NCBI RefSeq assembly: GCF_019704315.1
Contig: NZ_AP024597.1
Coordinates: 1,116,001-1,180,000 of the forward strand
Source of the DNA: Stygiolobus caldivivus
GTDB taxonomy: Archaea > Thermoproteota > Thermoprotei_A > Sulfolobales > Sulfolobaceae
Direction of reading: 5' to 3'
DNA length: 64,000 bases
Below, in pieces: positions 1 to 9,111 of the stretch. The position numbers and the translations under genes were made by a program. Position 1 is the first letter of the stretch. Each line of letters starts with the position of its first letter. The notes below the pieces were generated by a model that worked only from the letters and a program-made list of their open reading frames with translations, searched no databases and was not told where the DNA came from.

Positions 1-6
1 TTATCC

Positions 7-1707
7 ATGGCTGTAATGGTGGATTCTTTAGGACGTAAAGGAGTAACGTTGATAGCCTCCACCCTAATAGTGTCTTACCTTCTCCCGCTCTTATACGTTT
101 TATTTACAGACCCCGGTATAGCCCGATACGTAGCGGAATTGACAGCCGTCCTATCAGTCCCGGGGCTCATACCCGGCTTAATGGTCAGTTATAAGGGTAA
201 CAGTACTAAAGAGGGGATATTAAAAAGGCTAGCTATCTCGCTCACCCTATTTAACATTATAGCAAACATGGTTATTGAGGGCTTTACGGGTATCACGTTC
301 CCTGATTTTGTCCTTCTTAACTCGATGTTTATTACGGCTGGGCTCTCCGTTAAGCAAGCGGCAGCGTCTCCTATACTAGTACCAGCCCAACAAACTCGAT
401 ACCGACAAGCCCGACCCCGTGCCACGGGTCAACCCCGACAAGTAAGGGGTAACCCGCAGAAAGCGACGGTGATATTGGGGTTGCCCCCTAACTGTGTGAC
501 TGTAGCATACGTAAACGGGACTAGTTTTGTCCCTGTCGTCGACCCCCAATATGGCCCCGTGCTCGAGTTCAACACCGACACCTTAATAACTTTAGTCCCT
601 ACTGTGTGCCAAGGTGTAACTTATACCCCTGTCCGGACTTCCGTGAGGGCTGAGGTAGGTAAAGTCACAATAGTCAACTACATCCCTTTGACACCTGGCT
701 CGCAACCTACCCCCCAACCACGTACTAGCCTAACGACTCCGTCTAAAGTCCTCGGGATAAGGAGCTTAAACGACTGGGACCCGCAAATATGGGTAAACCG
801 TAGGCTTTCAGTATACCAAGTAAAAAAGGTGATAGGGGAAGGGGGGAACGGCTACGTGTTAAAGGGCGAAGTGAACGGGAAAAACGTAGCCATAAAGGTG
901 TTCAAACTCTACGGCGGTACACCCGACGAGTACTTCAATGAACTCGCGAGCGAGGCCTCAAACTTGATAAACCTCTCCAGACACTCGAACATCGTGAAGA
1001 TCTACGCCGTTGATGCAGACTCTTTTATCATCAGTGATATACTGAAGGGTAACCTGAACTTGTACTTGTCCAACCCGCCTATGATAGTCATGGAGTTAAT
1101 GGAAGGGGGGACTCTTAAGGACATCTTGGAGGACGACAACTTCTTCTACAGCTCTATGTGGAAGCGGGCAGTACTAAGGGCTATTTGTGAAGTAGCCACG
1201 GCCTTGGACTACATACATTCTCAGGGCTTTGTCCACATGGACGTAAAGCCGCAGAACATCTTCCTCGACTCCAAGCCCAAAGACCCGTATAGCTTAGGTT
1301 CAGTACACTTTAAACTAGGGGACTTGGGGAGCGCGGTAAGGGTAAACGGCAGGATCAAGCAGGTAACACCTGAATATGCTCCGCCCGACGTGTTCAGGGG
1401 TACAGCAAGCCAAGACCTCGACATATTTGCACTGGGGATGACCGCTTACGTCCTGTTAAGCCGTAAGATAGGCAGGCCGGACTTAGACGAGATGAACGAC
1501 GCTTTAGACTGTTATATTAGGAAAGACATGGCGTGTGTGAGAGATAAGGTGGAAAAGGCTAAGGTAAAGTTAATGTGGTGGAACTTTAATATAGACCCTT
1601 CGGTGGACGTTATAATAAGGTCCATGGTCTCGGTAGACCCCGGTAAGAGACCGAGGGCGAGGGATGTAGTAAGTATGATAAAGGGACTCGACCCGACTAT
1701 CTGTTAA
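7..1707 (+). CDS. Membrane-anchored Ser/Thr protein kinase (paralog 1)
   Basis: A eukaryotic-type protein kinase. The N-terminal ~115 residues hold several hydrophobic segments (about 12-34, 43-60, 75-110). A small beta-rich domain with two cysteines follows (about 150-230), then the kinase domain (about 260-566). Visible kinase elements are the glycine loop GEGGNG at 277-282, the ATP lysine in VAIK at K297, the catalytic loop HMDVKPQN at H410-N417 (D412 catalytic), DLG at 439-441 in place of DFG, and EYAPP in the activation segment. Two other kinases in this window (52827 and 55388) share the domain, including a C-x7-C pair in the C-lobe. It ends with Cys, as does the 52827 kinase. All residues needed for activity are present, so an active kinase is likely; its substrates are unknown. 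Confidence 0.9.
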   Translation: MAVMVDSLGRKGVTLIASTLIVSYLLPLLYVLFTDPGIARYVAELTAVLSVPGLIPGLMVSYKGNSTKEGILKRLAISLTLFNIIANMVIEGFTGITFPDFVLLNSMFITAGLSVKQAAASPILVPAQQTRYRQARPRATGQPRQVRGNPQKATVILGLPPNCVTVAYVNGTSFVPVVDPQYGPVLEFNTDTLITLVPTVCQGVTYTPVRTSVRAEVGKVTIVNYIPLTPGSQPTPQPRTSLTTPSKVLGIRSLNDWDPQIWVNRRLSVYQVKKVIGEGGNGYVLKGEVNGKNVAIKVFKLYGGTPDEYFNELASEASNLINLSRHSNIVKIYAVDADSFIISDILKGNLNLYLSNPPMIVMELMEGGTLKDILEDDNFFYSSMWKRAVLRAICEVATALDYIHSQGFVHMDVKPQNIFLDSKPKDPYSLGSVHFKLGDLGSAVRVNGRIKQVTPEYAPPDVFRGTASQDLDIFALGMTAYVLLSRKIGRPDLDEMNDALDCYIRKDMACVRDKVEKAKVKLMWWNFNIDPSVDVIIRSMVSVDPGKRPRARDVVSMIKGLDPTIC

Positions 1708-1847
1708 GAGTTTTTACGTCCGCGATACTAAAACTTTATACCTTTCACTATAAACTCGGTCAATCTATAGAGAGCGTAGTACCTCTAACTTTAACATACC
1801 CCTTTAGGGGGTCTGTATTACTCAGGCCTGACTAATATGTTTTATAT

Positions 1848-2169
1848 AAGAGTTCTCAGACAGTCATAAAATTTAATAAGTGTTTGTAATATTATATCAA
1901 ATTAACATCAATATGTTTAACCGCGCTTGAACGGACGTAATTTAGGGCTGTCTTCTGGTCAGGGACACGCGACGATAAGTGACCGTGCTCCTTTAGGTGA
2001 CCGTATAAAGGGGCCATGAGCACTGCAGATAAATGCTTCTAAAGTATTGTTTGCTCTGCACACCGTTATGTTTTTCCCGCGAGTAGTATTAGAAAGGATA
2101 GTCTTTATGAATACCGCGATATTTTTACAACTACTTATCGAATTTGATGACTGTTTGAGGACACTCCCC
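1848..2169. mobile_element. MITE-like element related to the IS1-like element at 7560
   Basis: About 320 bases bounded by inverted ends. The left end (1848-1900) reads like the left end of the IS1-like element at 7560 (CAGACAGTCATAAAATTTAA, then AAGTGTTTGTAATATTATATC). The right end (about 2100-2169) carries the inverted version, ending GACTGTTTGAGGACACTCCC. No transposase lies inside. A sister element sits at 16876-17268. The ends have diverged, so this is an old, probably immobile copy. Confidence 0.6.
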
Positions 2170-2339
2170 TTATACAATGCGTTAAACAGTCCACAGCACC
2201 TTTCCCTATTTGTAAGATCTGTGATAGCGTGTGCACCTAGTTAACAAATAAAAAATGTGGGCGTAAGGACTTTACGTAAAACGTCACCTGAGTTTCACCA
2301 AACGAAAACTTTTAAATAGCCGTATGTGGAAATTCGTTC

Positions 2340-3533
2340 ATGGTAAAAGTCTGCCCAAGGTGCGGTACAATAAACGACGACTTGAGTACGGTGTGTGTGA
2401 GGTGTGGCTATCAGTTCCCACCCCTATCGTACAACCCTTACACACCGCCTTTTGGTAAGAAAAAGAGTAAAGCACCGATAATAGCGGCACTCGTCTTAGT
2501 AATACTCATAGCGTCGGTAGGTGGCTACTTATATTACAGCGGTTTCTTATATCAAAAAGGGGTGTCAGCACCAGCAGTGCCGAGTTACGTCTTACCCAAT
2601 AGCTTAGACGCGTATAACGCCCTTACTGATGCTTTGGGCAATAACTACAGAGTCACGCTCTTGAACGGGACAAGTGGTAGCGGTTTCCTAGTCTTCGGCA
2701 CCGTTAACGACCCGACGACCTTCATTAACTACAGTTACTTATACTACATAGAGAAAGGGGATTTCGTGAAGGTCTTTCCACCGGGGAGTAAGGAGTACCT
2801 GCCATACGACTTAGCTGTCCTCAGGCTCGTCCCTGCAAAGTACCACGTGGCGACTGCAGTGTTAATGAACACTACCGGGCTTCACTATACTGGGGGTAAT
2901 TATACCGTGATGTTAATAGGGACTTTCTCCCACGGCAGTTCGGTCTACATACCGGATTACCCCGCAGACGGGTTTACTGTAATGATGTTCATAACCCCGC
3001 CTAAAACACCGGTAAACGAGAGTACCAACTATACATTTGAGGGGCTGAACGTGGGTATGGAGGGCTGGCATGTAAAACTGACCGGTGAGATATACTACCC
3101 GTATTCGACGACCCCGTATATTGTAGTCCAGTGGGAGCCATACTGGCACGAGGCTAACGACAGCTGGACTACAGGTGAGTTTAACGTCTGGGTAGTAAAC
3201 CCCTCACCTAACGGTACGGTGAGCGAGAGTAATATCAACATGTTGGTCGGTGGTGGAGGGAACGGTTCGATCACTGGCTTAAAACCGGGGGACTTGATAG
3301 AGGTGGAAGCGAATTACGACGGTTACGATAACACGCTTTATGCTAAGGCGGTGGACTTAAACACGTCGAGTGTAATAACGCTGAAGTTGCCTCTGTACTC
3401 TAACTTCACGGTGCCTAAACCCGGTTATTACTGGACTGAGGTTAACGCGGGTACTGGTAACTCTTACTGGAACTGGGGGATAGTGTACTTGAGCGTGTTC
3501 AATAACGTATATGTGAACATAGAAAGGGAGTAA
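2340..3533 (+). CDS. Zinc-ribbon membrane protein with large outer domain
   Basis: Four cysteines in C-x2-C-x10-C-x2-C spacing (C5, C8, C19, C22) form a zinc ribbon at the N-terminus. A Pro/Tyr linker, a lysine cluster and one transmembrane segment (about 45-65) follow. The remaining ~330 residues are rich in Asn, Tyr, Thr and Gly with many N-x-S/T sequons, as expected for an S-layer-side glycosylated domain. A TATA-like TTTAAATA at 2311-2318 lies about 26 bases ahead of the ATG, which supports this start and a leaderless transcript. The same N-terminal layout occurs in the protein at 29371-30300. It lies 630 bases after a kinase gene. Function unknown. Confidence 0.75.
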   Translation: MVKVCPRCGTINDDLSTVCVRCGYQFPPLSYNPYTPPFGKKKSKAPIIAALVLVILIASVGGYLYYSGFLYQKGVSAPAVPSYVLPNSLDAYNALTDALGNNYRVTLLNGTSGSGFLVFGTVNDPTTFINYSYLYYIEKGDFVKVFPPGSKEYLPYDLAVLRLVPAKYHVATAVLMNTTGLHYTGGNYTVMLIGTFSHGSSVYIPDYPADGFTVMMFITPPKTPVNESTNYTFEGLNVGMEGWHVKLTGEIYYPYSTTPYIVVQWEPYWHEANDSWTTGEFNVWVVNPSPNGTVSESNINMLVGGGGNGSITGLKPGDLIEVEANYDGYDNTLYAKAVDLNTSSVITLKLPLYSNFTVPKPGYYWTEVNAGTGNSYWNWGIVYLSVFNNVYVNIERE

Positions 3534-4411
3534 TTTTTTAATATGTAACACCAATGCCCTATACTTATTATTGAAAAAAAAAAAAGGAAACCAAGATATT
3601 ATGATAGTAAGGAGGGGGGTACTATTAGTTACGTTCTTCGCGTTTCTTCCAATCAAAGTTGGGGACTATATGGGATCCTTCCGAAACCTTGATATCACCT
3701 GAACGGATGAAGGAAATATTCACGCTCACGGTTTCCCTCAACTTTTACATGATAATGTACAGTCATTTTCGTTTACCCTGCTTACCTAGCTTTCGGGGGA
3801 ACTCCTTTCTTGAGAGACTTTATGGTACTTCGTCTACGGGTCTACATTAGAAGACGTGATACACAAGATACCGGACTTAAGGCTACCCTACTCGTGTGCC
3901 TGGTTCTACCGGGTTTCTACCACGGATAACACTTATTAAGATATTGTGTAGCCGATTACTACACTAAACATTTATGTGAATACTTATACTTAATCTTGTG
4001 TTAAACGCTCAAGGGTCTCAAACTCCTGATCGTGAAATATGTAATAGTCCAATCTAATTAGTAAAAACATGTTATACGTAAGGTTTTTACGTAAAGGGCT
4101 ATACGGGGTACCTATAGATGACGTAATAGGAGCGATGTTATTAGTAGTGATCCGGAGACCCGTGAGTATAGGAGACTTAACGCCAGTACACCTCTATGTT
4201 GCAGACCCTCGTCAACGGATAAATAAGGAGATTTCGCTCACGTTTGTGTAGGAGATGTAGGCGTTACTGTTGTTGGTCATCAATGATAAACCTTGTCCTT
4301 TAAGGTCTGACAAAGTATAACGGACATTCGTATAGACCCCCGCGGAGGGTAACTAAAAGTAAAGAGTAAGTTACGGCCTCAGGTAAACACCGTATAGGTA
4401 AAACCTTACCC
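3534..4411. other. Intergenic stretch, no supported gene
   Basis: I see no ORF with a credible start, length and composition. There is a run of 12 A near 3576. The stretch looks like degraded sequence ahead of the short repeat at 4412. Confidence 0.5.
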
Positions 4412-4502
4412 GGTCAGTTAACAAAAGGCAACAGTGCCGTTAGTGTAGGAGTGAAAATTTGCTAAAAAAGTGGGGGACGTCGCCTTTTGACCCCTGACAA
4501 AC
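4412..4502 (-). repeat. About 90-base MITE, family M90, copy 1
   Basis: Imperfect inverted repeat with ends AAAGGCAAC (4424-4432) and GTCGCCTTT (4479-4487), flanked outside by CAGTTAAC and GACCCCTGACAAAC. Reverse-complemented, it matches the copies at 14490-14581 and 20683-20759 along their whole length, including the internal GCGTAAGGTTAAA-like part. It is non-coding and able to form a hairpin. Confidence 0.65.
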
Positions 4503-4756
4503 TATAAGCGGAGCAAAGGACTCATAGCCCGTAGTTCGTCAGCATTTTACTTAGACCCTTACGAGGGCGTGTTTTTACTAATTAAACATGTAACATCTTA
4601 TACCTCATGAGTAAAAGCAATGGATTAGTGAGCGTTTAACGCAAATTAAGTGAAAGTTTCCTCATAAACACTCATGGTAATACTTAGCCCACGGTTTTTC
4701 AGTGAATGTTACACGGTGGACTAGACGTGTGTGCGGTCAGTCCCGTCAAAAACCTT

Positions 4757-4846
4757 AAACTTGTCAGTAAAGTGACAAGTTTGACATAAGAGTTGTTAAA
4801 TAAATGACAAAATTTAAATAAAACTTGTCAATAAAATGACAAGTGT
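4757..4846 (+). promoter_or_regulatory. TATA box bracketed by two 26-base palindromes
   Basis: Palindrome 1 (4757-4782) has arms AAACTTGTCA and TGACAAGTTT around 6 bases. Palindrome 2 (4821-4846) repeats the same arms with one mismatch at the last positions. A TATA-like AATTTAAATAAA (about 4811-4822) lies between them, and an extra half-site TGACAA sits at 4805-4810. Centres are 64 bases apart. Palindrome 2 covers the expected transcription start and the GTG start of the downstream ATPase gene, the usual place for an archaeal repressor operator. Confidence 0.75.
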
Positions 4847-6144
4847 CACTCATATCACAAATGAGTTTCCAAAACCCGTGGTGGGCGGACAAGGGAAAGA
4901 TATATGACGACGGTCACGTAAGAAAAGTACTTTCATCAAACCCCCGTTTTTTAGTCCCGCCTATCGGGGAGAGTTCGTTAATCTTAGGCCCTAGACAAGT
5001 AGGAAAGACCACATACCTCAAGGTCACTATAATGAACCTACTGGAGCGGGGAGTTGAGCCCACGAAAGTTTTCTTCTTTTCATGTGACGCGTTAAAGACA
5101 AAGGAAGACTTAGTCTCCCTCTTATCACAGTACCGTTCGTTAATAAACAGTGAAGGTGGGTTTATATTTCTTGACGAAGTGACATTCGTGGAGGACTGGA
5201 ACGTAGGCTTACTCCACTTATTTAACGCGGGGTACTTCAGGGACACTGTAGTTTATGTAAGCGGTTCGGCCTCGGTATCGCTGAAGAAAGAGACATTACC
5301 GGGCAGGCCTATAAGGAAGTTAGTATATTACCCCCTGAACTTCCGCGTGTTCTTCAACACGTTCTATAAGAGACTGAACGCCCCTACACTGTCCCCCTCA
5401 GACGTAAAGGGGTTCTTTAACGCCTCTGCCAAGTTAGCCCCCTACTTATCCGAGCTGAATAGGGGGCTCCTCGATTACGTAAAGAGAGGGGGTTTCTTAG
5501 CTACGGCTTATACGGACGGTGACCCGTTAAACAGCTTATACGAGGTATACAAGGACGCAGTGCTTAGCGACATGGCGAAGTTGGGCAAGAACGAGAGGGC
5601 CTTCAGGGAGGTGGTGGAAAAAGTCATAGACTTTTACGGTAGTAGGGTGTCTGAGAACACTATAGCAAAAGAGACCGGAATAGGGTCACATAACACGGTA
5701 GCCTCCTATCTGTCCTTAGCAGAGGACTTATTCGTCCTCAGGGCCTTTTACAAAGTAGAGGATAAGGGGGTCAATTACCGCTCATTCAAGAAGGTGTACT
5801 TCACCGACCCGTTCATATACCGCGTTATGAAAAGGTATACTAAAGGTGAGGGGGGAATCGAAGAGGGCGAAGTGCCTAGGGTGATCGAAGGGGTTGTAGG
5901 CGAACACTTGGCTAGGGAACTTAGCAGTGTTGGGTACACTTTCTTTAAAGGGGGTAAGGAGGTAGACTTCGTCATCGGGGACATAGGGGTAGAAGTTAAG
6001 TGGGGCAGAGGAGACGTGAGAGACCTGAGGACTAGTAAGGGGTACGTCCTATCCCTAGACGATTTCAGGATAGAAGGCGGAAAAGCTGTGGTCCCGGTGT
6101 CGGTCTTCCTCTACCTCATATCGTCAGAGAAGGTGTTCTATTAG
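4843..6144 (+). CDS. Archaeal P-loop ATPase with DUF4143-type C-terminal domain
   Basis: Belongs to the large archaeal/bacterial ATPase family that joins an AAA-type ATPase, a winged-helix part and a DUF4143-type, nuclease-like domain. Visible motifs are NPWW at 11-14, Walker A GPRQVGKT (49-56, K55), Walker B FIFLDEV (about 107-113), and near the C-terminus EVDF...VEVK, the E-x-K pattern of PD-(D/E)XK folds. The GTG at 4843 sits about 27 bases after the TATA-like box and would be leaderless; an ATG at 4861 (MSFQNPWW) is the alternative if palindrome 2 is purely operator. A second family member at 57758 has the same promoter layout with a different palindrome. The cellular role of this family is not established. 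Confidence 0.8.
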   Translation: MSLISQMSFQNPWWADKGKIYDDGHVRKVLSSNPRFLVPPIGESSLILGPRQVGKTTYLKVTIMNLLERGVEPTKVFFFSCDALKTKEDLVSLLSQYRSLINSEGGFIFLDEVTFVEDWNVGLLHLFNAGYFRDTVVYVSGSASVSLKKETLPGRPIRKLVYYPLNFRVFFNTFYKRLNAPTLSPSDVKGFFNASAKLAPYLSELNRGLLDYVKRGGFLATAYTDGDPLNSLYEVYKDAVLSDMAKLGKNERAFREVVEKVIDFYGSRVSENTIAKETGIGSHNTVASYLSLAEDLFVLRAFYKVEDKGVNYRSFKKVYFTDPFIYRVMKRYTKGEGGIEEGEVPRVIEGVVGEHLARELSSVGYTFFKGGKEVDFVIGDIGVEVKWGRGDVRDLRTSKGYVLSLDDFRIEGGKAVVPVSVFLYLISSEKVFY

Positions 6145-6484
6145 GCAGTGTTACGGCAGTAATTTTATATAGGTGGGGTTGCGTCAAGGCTACAAAACGG
6201 GACTTGTATTATACTTACCATAACGGGTCACAAGTATTAGCCCGTCACGATGTTCACTGCCTTCCATAACAGTGGGCTAAAACTCCCTATAACGTGTATT
6301 ATTTACGTGTATGTGGACAGTGTAGGAAAAATAAAAATAATATAATCCTTAATTTATTAAACATTTTTCAAAAACTCCAAGCTAATAGTAAAAATAATTT
6401 AACGGGGTTTGTGGACTCACAGTTATAATCTTTTCAATAGCTTTTAACAGAGCTATTACATGGATTGTCCTCAGAGAAGACCTC
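6145..6484. other. AT-rich intergenic stretch
   Basis: No gene seen. TATA-like stretches near 6425 and 6443 may serve the PaREP1 gene downstream. Confidence 0.4.
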
Positions 6485-7000
6485 GTGTTAGGTTTAATAA
6501 CCTCGTTTTTCAGTAATGTAGTTGTGGAAGAGATAATAAAGAGGGCTAAGGAAAAGGGTATTGATATAGAGGACGTCCTCCTGAGAGAGATAGCTAAGAA
6601 CGACCCTCAAGAAGGGGTTAAATTGAGGTTGGAAATCGCGGAAAGTTACATGAACGAAGCTTACGATTATTTGAAGAAGGGTGACCCAGTTCAAGCTTCT
6701 GAAAAGGCTTACAAGGTCGCTGAAGAGGTAGTTAGAGCGTTAGCTGAAAAGTTTAAAACAGACGAATACAGGCAAGCGTCGGCTGAAGGTAGGTGGTACA
6801 CATACTTACTAGCCAGTGCGACTAACGAGTTGTCAAAGAGGTTCGGTGATTGGGTCGCAGAAGGTTGGAACGCGGGGTACGTATTACACGTATGGGGTTT
6901 CCATGAGGGTAAACTGAGCGTGGACAAGATCACAGTAAACATGGAAAAAGTAAAGAAAATGTTGGAAAAAGCGAAGAGTGTGCTATACCAAGGCCTATAA
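6485..7000 (+). CDS. PaREP1-family protein
   Basis: Matches the archaeal PaREP1 family, alpha-helical proteins related to HEPN domains, often in many copies and of unknown role. The core GDPVQASEKAYKVAEE (about residues 67-82) and the distal WGFHEG are nearly identical to the paralog at 61710-62180. The first possible start is GTG at 6485. The paralog begins with MEELIRRAEE, which aligns with VEEIIKRAKE here, so the GTG at 6524 may be the true start, giving about 158 residues. It stands alone, with an ATPase gene upstream and transposon remains downstream. Confidence 0.75.
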   Translation: MLGLITSFFSNVVVEEIIKRAKEKGIDIEDVLLREIAKNDPQEGVKLRLEIAESYMNEAYDYLKKGDPVQASEKAYKVAEEVVRALAEKFKTDEYRQASAEGRWYTYLLASATNELSKRFGDWVAEGWNAGYVLHVWGFHEGKLSVDKITVNMEKVKKMLEKAKSVLYQGL

Positions 7001-7368
7001 TAAAGGGCAAGAGTATTGTGGCATGAGACGTACTCTCCTTGTGGGAAGGAGGACGAGGTCTTGCTTATAGGGTCTGACAAAGTGTAACTATGTGTATATT
7101 TAATGGCCTATGTTTAATTAATAGTCGTGGTCTCACCGTATGTAGGTGGATAGAAATCGCAAAGGGGGAACATTACCGCTCACGCCTTTATCGTAAATTG
7201 AAACATCCTCTATGGAATTAGTATAATTTAATGTATAAATAATAAAATATACATTAATTACTTTATTAATTAAAGTTACGGCCTCTCATTACCGTCCTAC
7301 AAGCGTTTTGGTATTAATCAGCGGTTATTCCACTCTTGATTAGTAATTTACCCTAGACCCCAAAATCA
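7001..7368. other. Intergenic stretch with weak repeat similarity
   Basis: No gene seen. Positions 7218-7262 (AATTAGTATAATTTAATG, then TATAAATAATA) resemble the middle of the dispersed repeat found at 16976, 24063 and 59144, perhaps a truncated copy. The stretch is very AT-rich, so the similarity may be chance. Confidence 0.3.
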
Positions 7369-7559
7369 TCACCCTGAATTTAATTCAAATGAATTTAAAA
7401 GTATGTTCAAGAATTGAATTGAATATTCAATCAAATCATTAATATTATCCAACAAGAGCAGCCTGAAGGACTCCCTACTTGTCCTCCCCTTTGCGAGTAT
7501 TAGGTAAAGGGTGTAGACGAGCATTGCTAGGACGAAGATGAAGAAGCGGAAGACCCAAC
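7369..7559 (-). pseudogene. C-terminal fragment of a transposase
   Basis: The complementary strand from 7559 down to a TGA at 7369-7371 is open. It encodes WVFRFFIFVLAMLVYTLYLI followed by a polar tail, the hydrophobic end typical of DDE transposases (IS4/IS5-like), where the end usually reads F-x-x-F-x-L-A-x-L-V-Y. It is cut off exactly where the IS1-like element starts at 7560, so that element probably inserted into an older transposase gene. Family assignment is uncertain. Confidence 0.45.
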
Positions 7560-8397
7560 GGGAGTGTTCTCAAACAGTCATGAAATTCGATAAGTGTTTG
7601 TAATATTATATCAGTTTACTCCTAATATACTGTACGCCCTCCAAGTAAGCCCCGTTTAACGGAGTCTTCTCCCTTGAATAAACTACCGGGTACATGACAT
7701 TCAACAAGGCAAGGCTATACTCGACTATCTACACACCCTTGTTAACAGCCCTCGTGTCCCTTGTCGACCTAGCCAGGTGGGCCCTACAGTAAGAATGATA
7801 ACTCTCCACAGTATAAGTGTACCTCTTACCCACTACGTGGTCGTACTCGGTAAACCGAGTGACCATCAGTGTAGTATACCCTACTCTCGGGTAGGGGGTC
7901 CCATAGGTAGCTGAAAGCCCTAAAACCCCTATCACCCGTGATAGAGGAGGGCACACCTGCTAACGTGTTCCATACCCGCAAGTCCTCCCTCTTTCGCCCA
8001 CGCTTGGCCCCCACGTAAGTCCAACTCTCGTCAAGTACTGTGGTTTTTGCCGTGAAATCCTCCAGTCGTTCTTGTAAGAGTAGTAGGTAAGCATACGCTT
8101 CTACCCCTTTCCTCCTTATGAGGCTGTGTATTGTAGTTAACGGTTTTCTTTCGACTGCTGTCTCCCTCATGCTCACCCAGTCCGTGTACTCTTTCAATAC
8201 CCTCTCCTTTTGCTCTTTACCCACCTTGTGGTTAGTAGCCTGGTAGGACGTCTTCCCGCGGGTTTTGTACTTGTGTTTTCCCTCTAGCTGATCGTCCTTT
8301 ACTACTCTGTTTGACTTGCAAGAGGGGTACGGTGGTCTTTCTTGGCGGGGACTGACGTTCACCTTTGGTTCCTGACAGAATATAGTTTGTGTAACTA
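7560..8397 (-). mobile_element. Decayed IS1-like insertion sequence
   Basis: A terminal repeat starting GGGAGTGTTCTCAAACAGTC lies at 7560-7579, next to the 3' side of the transposase. The inverted partner seen at the right ends of the MITEs at 2169 and 17268 is not found after 8362, so the element is truncated on that side. The transposase inside is frameshifted. The element is probably immobile, but its end sequence links it to the two MITEs. Confidence 0.65.
7729..8362 (-). pseudogene. IS1-family transposase, frameshifted
   Basis: Two overlapping frames on the complementary strand join into one IS1-family transposase of about 210 residues. The first frame (8362 to about 7855) carries the N-terminal zinc-finger region in degraded form (PPYPSCKSNRVVK, with missing cysteines), then DESWTYVGAKRGRK and LPESRVYYTDGHSVY, the catalytic-core pattern of Sulfolobales IS1 elements. 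The second frame (to 7729) continues with EYDHVVGKRYTYTVESYHSY and RAHLARSTRDTRAVN. IS1 elements can use programmed frameshifting, but the lost cysteines and missing terminal repeat argue for decay. Confidence 0.75.
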
Positions 8398-9111
8398 TTA
8401 ACGTAACAGGCTTACCGAAACGAAATAAGATATAGCTAGTATTGCTAGAAAAGCCATGTCCTTCCTCGAGCCCTTTCTACCTAATTCCTTAATCTCCTTA
8501 GGGGACTTTAACTTCTCCCCTGGCTTTAAATACCTTATCGTAGGCTCAATTAGGGTTAAGAACAGTAGGGGAGTCCTCATACCTATGAACAACATTAACA
8601 GTAGCGAGGTGAGCCAACTGACTTGTACAACCCTCTTGTCCAATTTCCTGAAAGGTATTTTATACTCGACGTAAATTGCACCGTTAAAGATGTAAAGTAA
8701 CCAATAGAGGGACGGGATGAGGAACAGCGGGTTATTTACAAACGTCCCCCAGACCATTGATAACGAGGCCTCAAACGCAGTGCCCACCACGTTTCCCCAC
8801 ATCGTTAATTTAGTGAAGTAAAGTAGGAAGGTGAGGACTAGGAGTGAGGCCGGTATTAAGATATAAATGTTTGGTTTCATAAAGACGTATGGCAAGAGTG
8901 CAGGTATAATGAGGACGACGTCTTTATATCCCAGCTTTAGCGACATGACCCTAGGTTGCACGTACTCCATTACAGGTAAAGTGTAAGCTATTATCGGTAC
9001 CAGTACTAGAGCCCTCAGTGCGTCGACTTTCACGAAAGGTATAAGGGAGACTACGTAAGAGGCTACTCCCAGAAAGTAAAGTGCGTGGTTCCTAACCCTA
9101 CTCTTACTCAT
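8398..9111 (-). CDS. Membrane protein, YwiC-like
   Basis: 237 residues with about seven or eight hydrophobic segments. It ends in a charged KSPKEIKELGRK loop before a last membrane helix, resembling the C-terminal part of YwiC-like proteins (R-x-L-x-x-K-x-I-x-x-L-G pattern). Its start overlaps the stop of the upstream gene by four bases (ATGA), so the two are co-transcribed and translationally coupled. In bacteria YwiC is found near nitrate-respiration genes; with the NnrS-like partner this hints at a role in nitrogen-oxide handling. The family call is tentative. Confidence 0.5.
   Translation of the reverse strand: MSKSRVRNHALYFLGVASYVVSLIPFVKVDALRALVLVPIIAYTLPVMEYVQPRVMSLKLGYKDVVLIIPALLPYVFMKPNIYILIPASLLVLTFLLYFTKLTMWGNVVGTAFEASLSMVWGTFVNNPLFLIPSLYWLLYIFNGAIYVEYKIPFRKLDKRVVQVSWLTSLLLMLFIGMRTPLLFLTLIEPTIRYLKPGEKLKSPKEIKELGRKGSRKDMAFLAILAISYFVSVSLLR

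Noticed and set aside
4069-4251. 60-codon ORF on the + strand
   Set aside because: No family, no promoter at normal spacing, and its surroundings are degraded; chance ORF is more likely.
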